This document shows, piece after piece, positions 19,634 to 30,742 of a DNA stretch of 64,000 nt. This stretch comes from Callipepla californica brunnescens. Taxonomy: Eukaryota > Chordata > Aves > Galliformes > Odontophoridae. The notes below the pieces were generated by a model. It was given only the letters and a program-made list of their open reading frames with translations, searched no databases and was not told the DNA's origin. The DNA lies in the NCBI GenBank assembly GCA_023055505.1, contig JALIRH010000049.1, forward strand, positions 2,790,001 through 2,854,000. The letters run 5' to 3'. How positions within the stretch are numbered: position 1 is the stretch's first letter; the number at the start of each line of letters is the position of its first letter. Position numbers and translations under genes: made by a program.

Positions 19634-22600
19634 GGCCCCAATGATCCCAGTGTTCCCATTGATCCCTATGGCCCCATTGAGTTCTATGGCCACATTGAGT
19701 TCTATGGCTCCATTGATTCCTATGGCCCCATTGATTCCTTTAGCCCCATTGATCGCTGTGGCCCCATTGATTCCTATTGTACCATTGATCCCTATGGTCC
19801 CATTGATCCCGAAGGCCCCATTGATCCCGAAGGCCCCATTGATCCCTATGACCCCATTGATTCCTATGGCTTCATTGATCCCGATGGCCCCATTGAGTTC
19901 TATGGCCCCATTGATTCCTATGGACCCATTGATTCCTATGTTCCCATCGATCCCTATGGCCCCATTGATTCCTACGGTCCCATTGATCCCTATGGCCCCA
20001 TTGATCCCGAAGGCCCCATTGATCCCGAAGGCCCCATTGATTCCTATGGCTACACTGATCCTGATGGCCCCATTGAGTTCTATGGCCCCATTGATTCCTA
20101 GGGTCCCATTGATCCCTAAGGCCCCATGGATTCCTATGGTCCCATCGATCCCTATGGTCTCACTGATTCCTATGGCCCCAATGACTCCTATGGCCCCATT
20201 AATCCCTATGGCCCCATTGAGTTCTACGGCCCCATTGATCCATATGGCCCCATTGATTCCTATGACTCCATTGATCCCAATCGCCCCATTGCAATCTATG
20301 GCCCCAATGATTCCTACCGCCCCATTGATTCCAATGGCCTCATTGATCCCTATGGCTAAATTGATCCCTATGGCTCCATTGATCCCTATGGCCCCATTGA
20401 GTTCTATGGCCCCATTGAGTTCTATTCCTCCATTGATTCCTATGGCCCCATTGATTCTTTTAGTCCCATTGATCGCTGTGGCCCCACTGATTCCTATTGT
20501 AACATTGATCCCTATGGTCCCATTGATCCCTATGGCCCCATTGATCCCTATGGCCCCTCTGAGTTCTATGGCCCCACTGAATCCTAAGGCCCCAATGATT
20601 CCTATGGTCCCATTGATTCCTTTGGTCCCATTGATCCAAACGGCCCCATTGAGTTCTATGGCCCCATTGATTCCTATGACCCCATTGATTCCTCTGGTCC
20701 CATTGATTCCTATAGCCCCATTGATTCCTATGGCCCCACTCATCCCTATGGCCACATTGAGTTCTATGGCCCCATTCATTCCTATGGCCCCATTGATTCC
20801 TATGGTCCCATTGATTCCTGTAGCCCAATTGATCCCTATGGTCCCATTGATTCCTATGGCCCCATTGATCCCTATGGCCCATATGATTCCTATGGCCCCA
20901 TAGATCCCAATGTTCCCATTAATCCCTATGGCCCTAGTGAGTTCTATGGCCCCTTTGAGTTCTATGGCTACATTTATACCTATGGCCCCATTGATTCCTT
21001 TAGTCCCATTGATCGCTGTGGCCCCATTGATTCCTATTGTACCATTGATCCCTATGGTCCCATTGATCCCTATGGCCCCATTGATTCCTATGGATTCATT
21101 GATCCCGATGGCCCCATTGAGTTCTATGGCTCCATTGATTCCTATGGTCCCAATGATCCCTATGGCCCCATCGATCCCTATGGCCCCATCGATCCCTATG
21201 GCCCCATCGATCCCTAAAGGTTCCATTGATTCCTGTGGCCCCACTGATTCCTATGGCCCCATTGATTCCTATGGTCCCATTGATCCCTATGGCCCCATTG
21301 AGTTCTATGACACCATTGATCCCTATGGCCCCATTGATTCCTCTGGCAACATTGATTATTATGGTCCCATTGATTCCTATGGCCCCATTGATTCCTATGG
21401 TCCCATTGATCCCTATGGACACATGGAGTTCTATAGCCCCATCGAACCCTATGGCCCCATCGATCCCTATGGCCCCATTGATCCCTATGGCCCCATTGAC
21501 TCCTAGGGCCCCATTGAGTTCTATGGTCCCATTGAGTTCTATGGTCCCATTGAGTTCTATGCCTCCTTTGATCCCTATGGACCCATCGATCCCTATGGTC
21601 CCACTGAGTTCTATGGCTCCATTGATTCCTATGGCCCCTTTCATCCCTATGACACCATTCAGTTCTCTGTCCCCATCGATTCCTATGGCCCAATTGATTC
21701 CCATGGCCCCATTGATTCCTATGGCCCCATTGATCCCTATGACCCCATCGATCCCTATGACCCCATCGATCCCTATGGCCGCTTTCATCCTAATGACATT
21801 ATTGATTCCTATGGCCCCACTGAGTTCTATGGTTCCACTGATTCCTATGGCCTCATTGATCCCTATGGCCCTATTAAGTTCTATGGCCCCATTGAGTTCT
21901 ATGGCTCCATTGATTCCTATGGCCCCTTTCATTCTTATGGTCCCTTTGATGACTATGGCTCCATTGATCCCTATGGCACCATTGAGATCTATGGCCGCAA
22001 TGATTCCTATGGCCCCATTGATTCCTATGGCCCCATTGATCCCCATGGCCCCATTGATCCCTCTGGCACCATTGATTCCTATGGCCGCATTGATCCCTAT
22101 GGCCCCATTGATTCCTCTGGCCCCATTGATCCCTATGGCCCCACTGAGTTCTATAGCCCCACTGAATCCTAAGGCCCCAGTGATTCCTATGGTCCCATTG
22201 ATTCCTATGGCCCTATTGATCCCTATGGCCCCATTGAGTTCTATTGCTCCATTCATTCCTATGGCCCCATTGATTCCTATGGTCCCATTAATTCCTGTGG
22301 CCCAATTGATCCCTATGGTCCTATTGATCCCTATGGCCCCATTGATTCCTATGGCCCCATTGATGCCTATGGCCCAATTGATTCCTATGGCCCCATTGAT
22401 TCCAATATTCCCATTAATCCCTATGGCCCCATTGAGTTCTATAACTCCTTTGAGTTCTATTGCTCCATTGATTCCTATGGCCCCTTGATTCCTTTAGTCA
22501 CATTGATCGTTGTGGCCCCATTGACTCCTTCTGTACCATTGATCCCTATGGTCCCATTGATCCCTATGGCCCCATTGATTCCTATGGATTCATTGATCCC

Positions 22601-23137
22601 GATGGCCCCATGAGTTCTATGGCCCCATTGATTCCTATGGTCCCAATGATATCTATGGCCCCATCGATCCCTATGGCCCCATCGATCCCTATGGCTCCAT
22701 TGATTCCCATGGCCCCACTGATTCCTATGGCCCCATTGATCCCTATGGCCCCATTGATTCCTATGGCCCCATTGATCCCTAAGGCCCCACTGATTCCTAT
22801 GGCACCAATGATCCCTGTGGCTCCATTGATTCTTATGGCCCCATTGATTCCTATGGTCCCATTGATCCCTATGGCCCCATTGAGTTCTATGACACCATTG
22901 ATCCCTATGGCCCCATTGATTCCTCTGGCCACATTGATTATTATGGTGCCATTGATTCCATGGCCCCATTGATTCCTATGGTCTCATTGATCCCTATGGA
23001 CACATGGATTTCTATAGCCCCATCGATCCCTATGGCCCCATTGATCCCTATGGCCCCATTGATTCCTATGGCCCCATTGATTCCTATGGCCCCACTGATT
23101 CCTATGATCCCATTGATCCCTATGGCCCCATTGATTC
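19634..23137. repeat. 18-bp minisatellite array, block B2
   Basis: Same 18-bp unit. A marked variant stretch (TAG[T/C]CCCATTGATCGCTGTGG) recurs at 19741, 20461, 21001 and, altered, at 22495. The spacings are 720, 540 and 1494 bp, all exact multiples of 18. This shows higher-order duplication of blocks of units. Confidence 0.97.
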
Positions 23138-23712
23138 TGTCATTGTTTTATGATTTTTGGTACTAGTATTCCACTTCATACCATCATGTATTGCATTAAG
23201 AGTTAAAGAGCTAATACTCCAGCTCCATAGATCATTGATAATTCCAGGTATACCTGTCTCAGAAGAGAAGAAGCACTACATTCCCCAGAGGACTTTGCGA
23301 TGCTTTGTATTTTTACGTGTTTTCCGCTCAGAGGGAACAGATAAAAACCCTCAGTGGTCACGGGACGCTCTCTTTCCTCCGGGATCGACGCAGCAGTGGG
23401 TGCTCGCTGCCGTATCGCCTTCAGCGTTTGCGTAATGCCTTCGGTTTATCGGACACTCTCTCTTGCTCATTTTATTTGATTCATTAGCCTCAATTCCAAT
23501 TATATTATATTATATTGTGTTATTTTACTTTCTGATATCTTATTTAGTAAATTAGCTTTCCTCCTCAGATCGTTGCCGCTGTTTTGTTTCTAGGCCCATC
23601 TCCCTTTTCCCATTTTCCCTTTTCCTTTCCCCTTTCCTGGGGCGTGGGTTTGTGGGTCCCCCGCACCTGTCGTCGCGGAGCTGGGCCGATCCAGCCCGGT
23701 GAATCGTTGACA
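23138..23712 (+). mobile_element. ERV-L 5' LTR
   Basis: 575 bp, TGTCATTG to GTTGACA, inserted in the 18-bp array. Compared by eye with the 3' LTR (28970-29167 plus 36065-36440) there are roughly 25-30 differences, about 5%. The R/U5 part contains an AT-rich stretch and a pyrimidine-rich CCCTTTTCC stretch shared with 57960-58504. Confidence 0.92.
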
Positions 23713-23719
23713 TTTTTTT

Positions 23720-23737
23720 TGGTGCCCAACGTGGGGA
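23720..23737 (+). promoter_or_regulatory. Primer-binding site, tRNA-Lys1,2-like
   Basis: TGGTGCCCAACGTGGGGA follows the LTR after a T-run. It differs at two positions from TGGCGCCCAACGTGGGGC, which is present unchanged in the related fragment at 58964. Confidence 0.8.
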
Positions 23738-23929
23738 CGGAACTGCCTTAGCCGGGCAGAGACATACTTTTAGAGTGAATCTCTGTCTCTCGCTAGCAAG
23801 GTTATCTGTACTGCAGGTACTGTACGGCATAACACGACCTTGAAGTCTGGGCGTACTGCCAGTTGTTCTGGGATATCTGTAAACTTTTATGGGTGCTGCT
23901 AACTTGTTATAGTAAAGAAAAAAAAAAAA

Positions 23930-25671
23930 ATGTTCTCTCATTTTGACCTGCTCTTAAAGGGGCTGCATTTCATTGCTTTTTCCCTCTTAATGCTCAAAAC
24001 GTACTGGAAATTGGTTAGGTTTGCCATTCTGTTCCATTGGGTCTGGTCCCTGTATGATAAATTAAAGGCAATGATAGAGGCACCTGCCAGATACCAGGGC
24101 ACCCCAGCTAATGGAACAAACGATAGCATATTAACGAACCATGTGATGTTTGAATGGGTATCCGTGTTCCCCTATCAGTTTTCTATGAATTTTCAAGATC
24201 ACAGCTTAGGGATGGTGTTAATAAATGGGATATTAGTCCTCTTTCATGTAGTAGCACTTTACATCATGTGCAGGAAGCTTCTCCCAGAAACAGAGAATGT
24301 TGAATGGCAGGGAGAGTGGAGAGTTTTAGGAAAGAAATTAGAAGCATGGGGACACCCGGTGTCATGGGATTTTTCTCCCGAACAATTGCAGGATCCTGAG
24401 GAGCTAGGCCTGTATCTGAGTAAAGGGTGCTGCGGCTCAGAAAGATCTGAGGTGGAACAGCTTATTTGGGGCTTGGCTTATGCTTACCGAGGTTTATATA
24501 CTATTGTGAAGGGAGAGAGGCCCAAACTGAGGCCCAAACCAAAGAGGAAAACCTCCCGCTCACACCTGACCAGCCAAAGGAAGCACCAGTATCAAAGTCA
24601 GTTGCCCCTGTGGAAGGCAAGAAATGGAAACGTGTGTCCTCGCGCCTAGAACGCAAAGAAGAGGTGCCGAAAGAAGAGGAAGATATAGGTGAGGGGGTGG
24701 CCACAACCCCTCCACCATCGAGAAACGCAACAAAGAAAAGTGAGAGACATGGAGAAGAAAGTGATGATGAAGGTGAAGAGAAAGTTAAAGTTACGACGTT
24801 TCGTCGGCCCATGAAAATGTCTGAGATCCAAGGCTCAAGAAAGGAGTTTGTTCGACGTCCGGATGAGAGTATTGTCACTTGGTTGCTTCGGTGTTGGGAC
24901 AACGGGGCCAACAGTGTGTCCCTTGATAGTAACGAAGCTCGCCGACTAGGAAACATTGCCCGAGATCCGGCTGTCGACAGAGGAATCAGCAGGTATATGG
25001 ATGGAATCGCCAGCCTCTGGCAACGAATGCTAGTAGCTGTGAGGGAAAGATATCCCTACAAGAGTGACCTGGCACCTAAAGTGAAAAGGTGGAAAACTAT
25101 TGAGGAAGGCATCCAGTATTTGAGAGAAACAGCTGTGGCGGAAATGCTGTATGATCCCACCTTTGATCCTGACGATCGGGACCATGATCCGGAGAAAGTA
25201 AGGAGTACACCCGAAATATGTCAGAAGCTTTCAAAGTCAGCACCAGAAAGGTACGCCGGTACACTAGTGACAACGTTCAACAGATATGAGGACCAAGACA
25301 GAAAACCCCCAGTTTTTGAACTAATTCTTACACTTCAAAACTTTGAACAAAAATTTCCACCGCCATATGCGTCCATTTCAGCCATATCAAAGTTCGAAGG
25401 ACAAATGGAAGATATACTGGGAAAATTATCCCAACTGATTGATAGGGTTGAATCAATTGTAGCTATCAGTAGCAGACGCCGTCCTGCTCGAGCAAATGAC
25501 AGCACTAACTTCATGTCGCGCGCGGCTTTGTGGAGTTACTTACGTGCAAATGGAGAAGATATGAAGGAATGGCATCAAAAACCCACCCCTGCACTGCGAG
25601 CACGGGTGAGAGAATTACAACACAGAGCAACTACCAGCGAAGTTGTTCCTGTCACTACAGGTAATGAATAG
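23930..25671 (+). pseudogene. ERV-L gag, one frame break
   Basis: The ATG at 23930 follows a poly-A stretch. The first part (to about 24510) encodes two hydrophobic segments, at roughly residues 9-25 and 101-123, then a polar region ending in WGLAYAYRG. The same protein continues in the next frame from about 24510, with a charged E/K-rich linker and a capsid-like domain containing FVRRPDESIVTWLLRCWDNG, ending in TAG at 25669-25671. No CCHC knuckle is present. The switch looks like a single-base indel, because the tail of the first frame (to 24649) looks non-native. The hydrophobic N-terminus is conserved in the second copy at 59176. Confidence 0.8.
25669..25671 (+). promoter_or_regulatory. 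In-frame UAG between gag and pro-pol
   Basis: Gag ends in TAG, and the same frame stays open through AGG GGC CCT and on into protease. No frameshift is needed. This is the arrangement of retroviruses that make Gag-Pol by stop-codon readthrough. Whether readthrough occurs is inference. Confidence 0.7.
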
Positions 25672-28600
25672 AGGGGCCCTGCCCTCAGCCAGAGGAGGGA
25701 GAGGGATAATAGAGTGTATTGGACTGTGTGGATTCGGTGGCCTGGCACATCAAACCCACAGAAATATGAGGCACTGGTGGATACTGGTGCACAATGTACT
25801 CTAATGCCTTCAAGTTATAAAGGGGCAGAATTGATTCATATCTCTGGAGTGACTGGGGGCTCTCAGGAATTGTCTGTGCTGGAGGCAGAAATAAGCCTCA
25901 CGGGTAAAGACTGGCAGAAGCATCCTATAGCGACCGGACAGGGAGCCCCATGCATACTTGGTATTGATTACCTCAAAAGGGGACATTTCAAGGATCCCAA
26001 GGGATACCGATGGGCTTTTGGAATAGCTGCTGTGGATGCAGATAATATTAAGCAGCTGTCTGCTTTGCCTGGCCTGTCAGAAGATCCGTCTGTTGTAGGG
26101 TTACTACATGTGGAGGAGCAACAGGTACCAATTGCTACAAAAACGGTGCACAGACGGCAGTACCGCACCAACAGGGATTCCTTGCTCCCCATTCATAACC
26201 TGATTCGTCAGCTAGAGAGCCAGGGAGTGATCAGCAAAACTCACTCCCCGTTTAATAGCCCCATATGGCCAGTGCGTATAGCCAGTGGAGAATGGAGACT
26301 GACGGTAGATTACCGTGGCCTGAATGAAGTCACACCTCCACTGAGTGCTGCTGTGCCGGACATGCTTCAACTCCAGTATGAACTGGAGTCAAAAGCAGTC
26401 AAGTGGTATGCCACGACTGACATTGCTAACGCCTTCTTTTCAATTCCCTTGGCCACAGAATGCAGGCCACAGTTTGCCTTCACCTGGAGAGGCGTTCAGT
26501 ACACCTGGAACCGTTTGCCCCAGGGGTGGAAGCACAGCCCAACCATTTGCCATGGGTTAATCCAAACTGCATTGGAACAGGGCGGTGCTCCTGAGCACTT
26601 ACGATACATTGATGACATCATTGTGTGGGGCAATACAGCAGGGGAAGCTTTCGAGAAAGGAGAGAGAGTAATCCAGATCCTCCTGCGAGCTGGCTTCGCT
26701 ATTAAGCGAAGCAAAGTAAAAGGGCCTGAACAGGAAAGTCAGTTCCTAGGAATAAAGTGGCAAGATGGACGTCGTCACATCCCAACAGATGTGATTGACA
26801 AAATTATTGCTATGTCTCCACCCACTAGTAAGACAGAGACCCAAGCTTTTCTGGGTGTAGTGGGCTTTTGGAGAATGCATGTTCCAAACTACAGCCTCAT
26901 TGTGAGCCCTCTCTTTTGGGTGACGCGGAAGAAGAATGATTTTGTATGGGGCCCTGAGCAGCAGCAGGCTTTTGAGCAAATTAAGCAGGAGATAGCCCGT
27001 GCCGTGGCCCTGGGGCCAGTGCGGATGGGACAGGATGTAAAGAACATCCTCTACACTGCTGCTGTAAAGGAAGGTCCCACTTGGAGTTTGTGGCAAAGAG
27101 CTTCTGGAGAGACCCGAGGCCGACCCCTTGGATTCTGGAGTCGAGCATACAGGGGGTCTGAGGAGCGCTACACTCCAACTGAGAAGGAAATCTTAGCCGC
27201 GTACGAGGGGGTTCGAGCTGCTTCCGAAGTAATCGGTACTGAAGCGCAGCTCCTTCTGGCACCTCGACTGCCAGTGATGAACCGGATGTTCAAAGGAAAG
27301 GTTCCCTCTACCCATCATGCTACTGATGCCACTTGGAGTAAGTGGATTGCGCTGATTACACAGCGAGCTCGGATGGGGAACCTCAGTCATCCAGGAATCC
27401 TAGAAGTGATCATGGACCTGCCTGAAGGTAAAAAGTTTGGAACAACCCCAGCAGAGGAGGTATCACGTGCTAAAGAGGCCCCGCCATACAATGAACTACC
27501 AGACAATGAAAAGAGATACGCTCTGTTCACAGATGGGTCATGTCGCATTGTGGGAAAGCACCACAGATGGAAATCTGCTGTGTGGAGCCCCACGCGACAA
27601 GTTGCAGAGGCCACTGAAGGAAAAGGAGACTCAAGCCAATTTGCAGAGGTAAAGGCTGTCCAACTGGCCTTAGATATTGCTGAACGTGAAAGGTGGCCAG
27701 TGCTTTATCTTTACACTGACTCATGGATGGTGGCAAATGCCTTATGGGGGTGGTTACAGCAATGGGAACAAAATGGCTGGCAACGGAGGGGTAAACCTAT
27801 TTGGGCTGCTGAACTGTGGAAAAATATTGCTGCCCGAGTAAAGAATATGGTTGTAAAGGTGCGCCATGTAGATGCTCATGTTCCTAAAAGCCGGGCAACT
27901 GAAGAACAACAGAATAACCATCAGGTAGATCGAGCTGCTAAAGTTAAGATGGCTCAAGTAGACTTGGATTGGCAACACAAAAGTGAATTATTTCTAGCTC
28001 GGTGGGCCCATGAGACCTCGGGCCATCAAGGAAGAGATGCAACATATAAGTGGGCTAGAGACCGAGGGGTGGACTTAACTATGGATGCTATTGCACAGGT
28101 TATCCATGACTGTGATACATGTGCCACAATTAAACAAGCCAAGAGGATGAAACCTCTCTGGGGGGAAGGACGATGGCAAAAGTATAAATATGGGGAGGCG
28201 TGGCAGGTTGATTATATCACCTTGCCACGATCTCGCAATGGTAAACATTATGTGCTCACCATGGTGGAAGCAACTACTGGGTGGCTTGAAACATATGCAG
28301 TACCCCATGCTACTGCCCAAAACACCATTCTAGGTCTCGAGAAGCAAGTCCTATGGCGGCATGGCACTCCAGAAAGAATTGAGTCAGATAATGGGACTCA
28401 TTTCAAAAATTCTCTTGTAAGTAATTGGGCCAAAGATCATGGCATTGAATGGATTTATCATATCCCCTATCATGCACCAGCTTCCGGTAAGATTGAAAGA
28501 TACAATGGGTTGCTAAAAACCATGTTGAAAGCAATGGGTGGCGGAACGTTTAAGCACTGGGAGAAGCATTTGGCCGAAGCCACCTGGTTGGTCAACACTC

Positions 28601-28857
28601 AAGGATCCATCAATCGTGATGGCCCTGCCCAATCCAGCTCCCTGCCTACTGTAGAGGGAGATAAGGTCCCTGTAGTACATGTAAAGAACATGTTGGGGAA
28701 AGCGGTACGGGTCCTTCCAGCTTCTGGGAAGGGCAAACCTCTCCGTGGAACTGTCTTTGCTCAGGGACCTGGGTCCACTTGGTGGGTGATGCAGAAGAAT
28801 GGGGATGTTCAGTGTGTACCACAAGGGAATTTGATGTTGGGGGAGTGCAGTCAGTAA
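25672..28857 (+). CDS. pol: ERV-L protease-RT-RNase H-integrase, open
   Basis: One uninterrupted frame of about 1,060 codons. Domains in order: aspartic protease (LVDTGAQCTLMPS); reverse transcriptase with TTDIANAFFSIPL, LPQGWKHSPTICH and the catalytic YIDD; RNase H with FTDGSC, the E of FAEVKAV, YTDSW and a D in NHQVDRAA; integrase with an HHCC finger (HETSGH…CDTC), then D (WQVDYI), D (ESDNGTHF) and E (GKIERYNG). It lies in the same frame as gag after the UAG. No dUTPase or env follows. All catalytic residues I can check are present, which is unusual for an element whose LTRs differ by about 5%. Confidence 0.93.
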   Translation, partial: RGPALSQRRERDNRVYWTVWIRWPGTSNPQKYEALVDTGAQCTLMPSSYKGAELIHISGVTGGSQELSVLEAEISLTGKDWQKHPIATGQGAPCILGIDYLKRGHFKDPKGYRWAFGIAAVDADNIKQLSALPGLSEDPSVVGLLHVEEQQVPIATKTVHRRQYRTNRDSLLPIHNLIRQLESQGVISKTHSPFNSPIWPVRIASGEWRLTVDYRGLNEVTPPLSAAVPDMLQLQYELESKAVKWYATTDIANAFFSIPLATECRPQFAFTWRGVQYTWNRLPQGWKHSPTICHGLIQTALEQGGAPEHLRYIDDIIVWGNTAGEAFEKGERVIQILLRAGFAIKRSKVKGPEQESQFLGIKWQDGRRHIPTDVIDKIIAMSPPTSKTETQAFLGVVGFWRMHVPNYSLIVSPLFWVTRKKNDFVWGPEQQQAFEQIKQEIARAVALGPVRMGQDVKNILYTAAVKEGPTWSLWQRASGETRGRPLGFWSRAYRGSEERYTPTEKEILAAYEGVRAASEVIGTEAQLLLAPRLPVMNRMFKGKVPSTHHATDATWSKWIALITQRARMGNLSHPGILEVIMDLPEGKKFGTTPAEEVSRAKEAPPYNELPDNEKRYALFTDGSCRIVGKHHRWKSAVWSPTRQVAEATEGKGDSSQFAEVKAVQLALDIAERERWPVLYLYTDSWMVANALWGWLQQWEQNGWQRRGKPIWAAELWKNIAARVKNMVVKVRHVDAHVPKSRATEEQQNNHQVDRAAKVKMAQVDLDWQHKSELFLARWAHETSGHQGRDATYKWARDRGVDLTMDAIAQVIHDCDTCATIKQAKRMKPLWGEGRWQKYKYGEAWQVDYITLPRSRNGKHYVLTMVEATTGWLETYAVPHATAQNTILGLEKQVLWRHGTPERIESDNGTHFKNSLVSNWAKDHGIEWIYHIPYHAPASGKIERYNGLLKTMLKAMGGGTFKHWEKHLAEATWLVNTQGSINRDGPAQSSSLPTVEGDKVPVVHVKNMLGKAVRVLPASGKGKPLRGTVFAQGPGSTWWVMQKNGDVQCVPQGNLMLGECSQ

Positions 28858-28957
28858 TTCCATGTATATACTTGTATATATGTTGTGTGCGTGTGTATCT
28901 AATGCATGTTAATCATTGTTTTTCTGTATGTATCAAGAATGATGTAGTGATGTGGAA

Positions 28958-28969
28958 TAAGGGGTGGAA
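28958..28969 (+). promoter_or_regulatory. ERV-L polypurine tract
   Basis: Purine-rich AATAAGGGGTGGAA immediately before the 3' LTR start TGTCATGG at 28970. Confidence 0.8.
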
Positions 28970-29167
28970 TGTCATGGTTTTATGATTTTTGGTACTAGTA
29001 TTCCACATCATAACATCATGTATTGCATTAAGAGTTAAAGAGCTAATACTCCAGCTCCATAGATCATTGATAATTCCAGGTATACCTGTCTCAGAAGAGA
29101 AGAAGCACTACATTCCCCAGAGGACTTTGCGATGCTTTGTATTTTTACGTGTCTTCCGCTCAGAGGG
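28970..29167 (+). mobile_element. ERV-L 3' LTR, left part
   Basis: The first 198 bp of the 3' LTR. It ends in CTCAGAGGG, where the nested provirus begins. AGAGGG (29162-29167) is the target site, repeated at 36059-36064. Confidence 0.92.
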
Positions 29168-29471
29168 TGCTGCAATGAAGGGACGGGAACCCAGCTTGAT
29201 GCAAGCTAATGTTCAGTTTATTAAGCAACAACTCAAAACTTATATACACAGAAAGGCTGCACGCGCTAAGATCTGATTGGGAGAAGGCCACATTCCTCAA
29301 GACAAAACACCTTAGCAACTCAAAGCACTCTTAATAGTCTGAACAAAACAGTTCCCGATCGCTTCCTATTCCTATATCCTATTTCTTTACACAGCCTGCA
29401 TCCAAGGCTAATGGTCAAATCCCTGCATAGCCAGCAGCTCAATCTGGCTAGCATTTTTGCCGTTATCCACA
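29168..29471 (-). mobile_element. 3' LTR of the nested provirus
   Basis: 304 bp. On the minus strand it runs TGTGGATAACGGC to CATTGCAGCA. It contains TATATAAG and AATAAA in the expected order, as in the 5' LTR. Confidence 0.93.
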
Positions 29472-29737
29472 TTTCCCCCTTTCTGTTGCACTATGAATAT
29501 TTTCTTTGTAGCATTTTCAATCATTTTTTGCACACACTGCAAAATACAAGGAAGCATCAGCAAAAACACTACAATAGTCATTACAATATAACACATCATT
29601 TTTAAGGCATTGTGAAGCCATCCGGTGAGACCCCATCCCGAGAATAATTTGTCCAACCAATCCTGTAACCTGAATGAGTGGTGCTGCTGTGGGTATGTTT
29701 GGATCTGGGAGACAGAATGTCTCAGGAACAAAGGCAA
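29408..29737 (-). pseudogene. env TM C-terminal remnant
   Basis: A minus-strand frame that ends inside the LTR. It encodes an amphipathic stretch (DWLDKLFSGWGLTGW), then a strongly hydrophobic membrane anchor (about residues 48-70) and a short polar tail. This is the usual end of a retroviral TM subunit. SU and the TM ectodomain are not recognisable. The start of this frame is shared with the degenerate region at 56270-56360 of the other provirus, which has lost the anchor. Confidence 0.65.
29472..29483 (-). promoter_or_regulatory. Polypurine tract of the nested provirus
   Basis: On the minus strand GAAAGGGGGAAA directly precedes the LTR start TGTGGATAA. Confidence 0.9.
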
Positions 29738-29869
29738 GCAAACTACGCATTCAGAGCAACACAGAGGGTTAGAGTTTTAGTAAACATACACTCACACACA
29801 CACACAAATCATCCATTTTAGACAAGTGTAAGCATGAAGCAGAAACATCCTAAGCAAGCGCATTATTAG

Positions 29870-30064
29870 CTATTGGCCCCTGAGAAATGGCAAGTCGCCA
29901 GAGAGGAGAGACAGAAGGAACATGCTGGTGATGGATGCGATAGGCAGTGCCAACAGGGCGTCCCCTGATTCAAAGTGCACTTTTCCTCTCTCACCCACCA
30001 CAGATTCTCTCCTGCTTTTACTCTTCTCAGGGTCTGCAGGGTTTCTTCCATTTGTACACTGCAT
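29870..30064 (-). CDS. Conserved 64-codon ORF in post-pol region (copy 1)
   Basis: ATG to TAG, 64 codons. It aligns without gaps to 55943-56137 of the other provirus: 46 of 64 residues and about 161 of 195 bases are identical, with the same start and stop. A hydrophobic C-terminal half (GDALLALPI … FLLSLLSG) could be a membrane segment. I recognise no family. Of 25 changed codons only about 7 are purely synonymous, so protein-level constraint is not shown. The alternative is a conserved RNA element, or a 3' region shared by recombination. A second open frame overlaps it on the same strand (PFGLCIMHWPRGC…). Confidence 0.3.
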   Translation of the reverse strand: MQCTNGRNPADPEKSKSRRESVVGERGKVHFESGDALLALPIASITSMFLLSLLSGDLPFLRGQ

Positions 30065-30742
30065 CCGCGTGGCCAGTGCATGATACAGAGCCCAAATGGA
30101 GTACCTGCTTGCAAAACAATAAACTACTAAGATTAGCTCTCTCTAAAAAATGCTAATAACCATAAATTCCAAAAGTGGAAACATCAAATCCTGTTCATTT
30201 TTATATTTAATCTACCACTAAAAATAGAAAAAGCAGCACACAATAACCTAAATAATAGCTAATGGCAACCTAAATAATACCTAATAATTCTAATTCTAAA
30301 GCCTACATTGGTAACACACAGGAAAATCACACATGACCTGTGTTGTTACTAATATACCATCCAGTGGGTAATTTAGCTGTTTTTCATCATTCACTATGGC
30401 ATGCATAAGTTATTTACAATAAGAAACACACAATCGCAGTTATTTTGAAGGCTGGATGATATTTTTTGTCTTGAGATGAGGTCAAACATATCACACTGGA
30501 ACCCATATAGGGCTAGTCCCTGTGGAAACACAAGAATATCACGAACCCTAAGTTATCAGTGGTAAGGGATATTCCCAATGTCCTGTGGCTATATTCCAAA
30601 TATTAACCATCAACCGTTCTTTGAGCATTGAGGAGGCCCTGTGACAGTCTACTCGAGGTGTATTTGAATTGACATTGAGTGATCTGATAGGTTCATGCAG
30701 CACATCCCTTCAAAATCCTCACAGCCATGGCAGCAGCTGGTC

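Noticed and set aside
19586..21244. Long GINGAI-repeat frame on the minus strand (552 codons) as a possible structural repeat protein
   Set aside because: Equivalent frames are open throughout every array block on both strands; there is no codon bias, start context or flanking gene structure.
24521..24539. CCCAAAC heptamers in the ERV-L gag overlap as a programmed frameshift
   Set aside because: Both are in the wrong phase (CCC AAA C.. instead of C CCA AAC), so the frame change is better explained as an indel.
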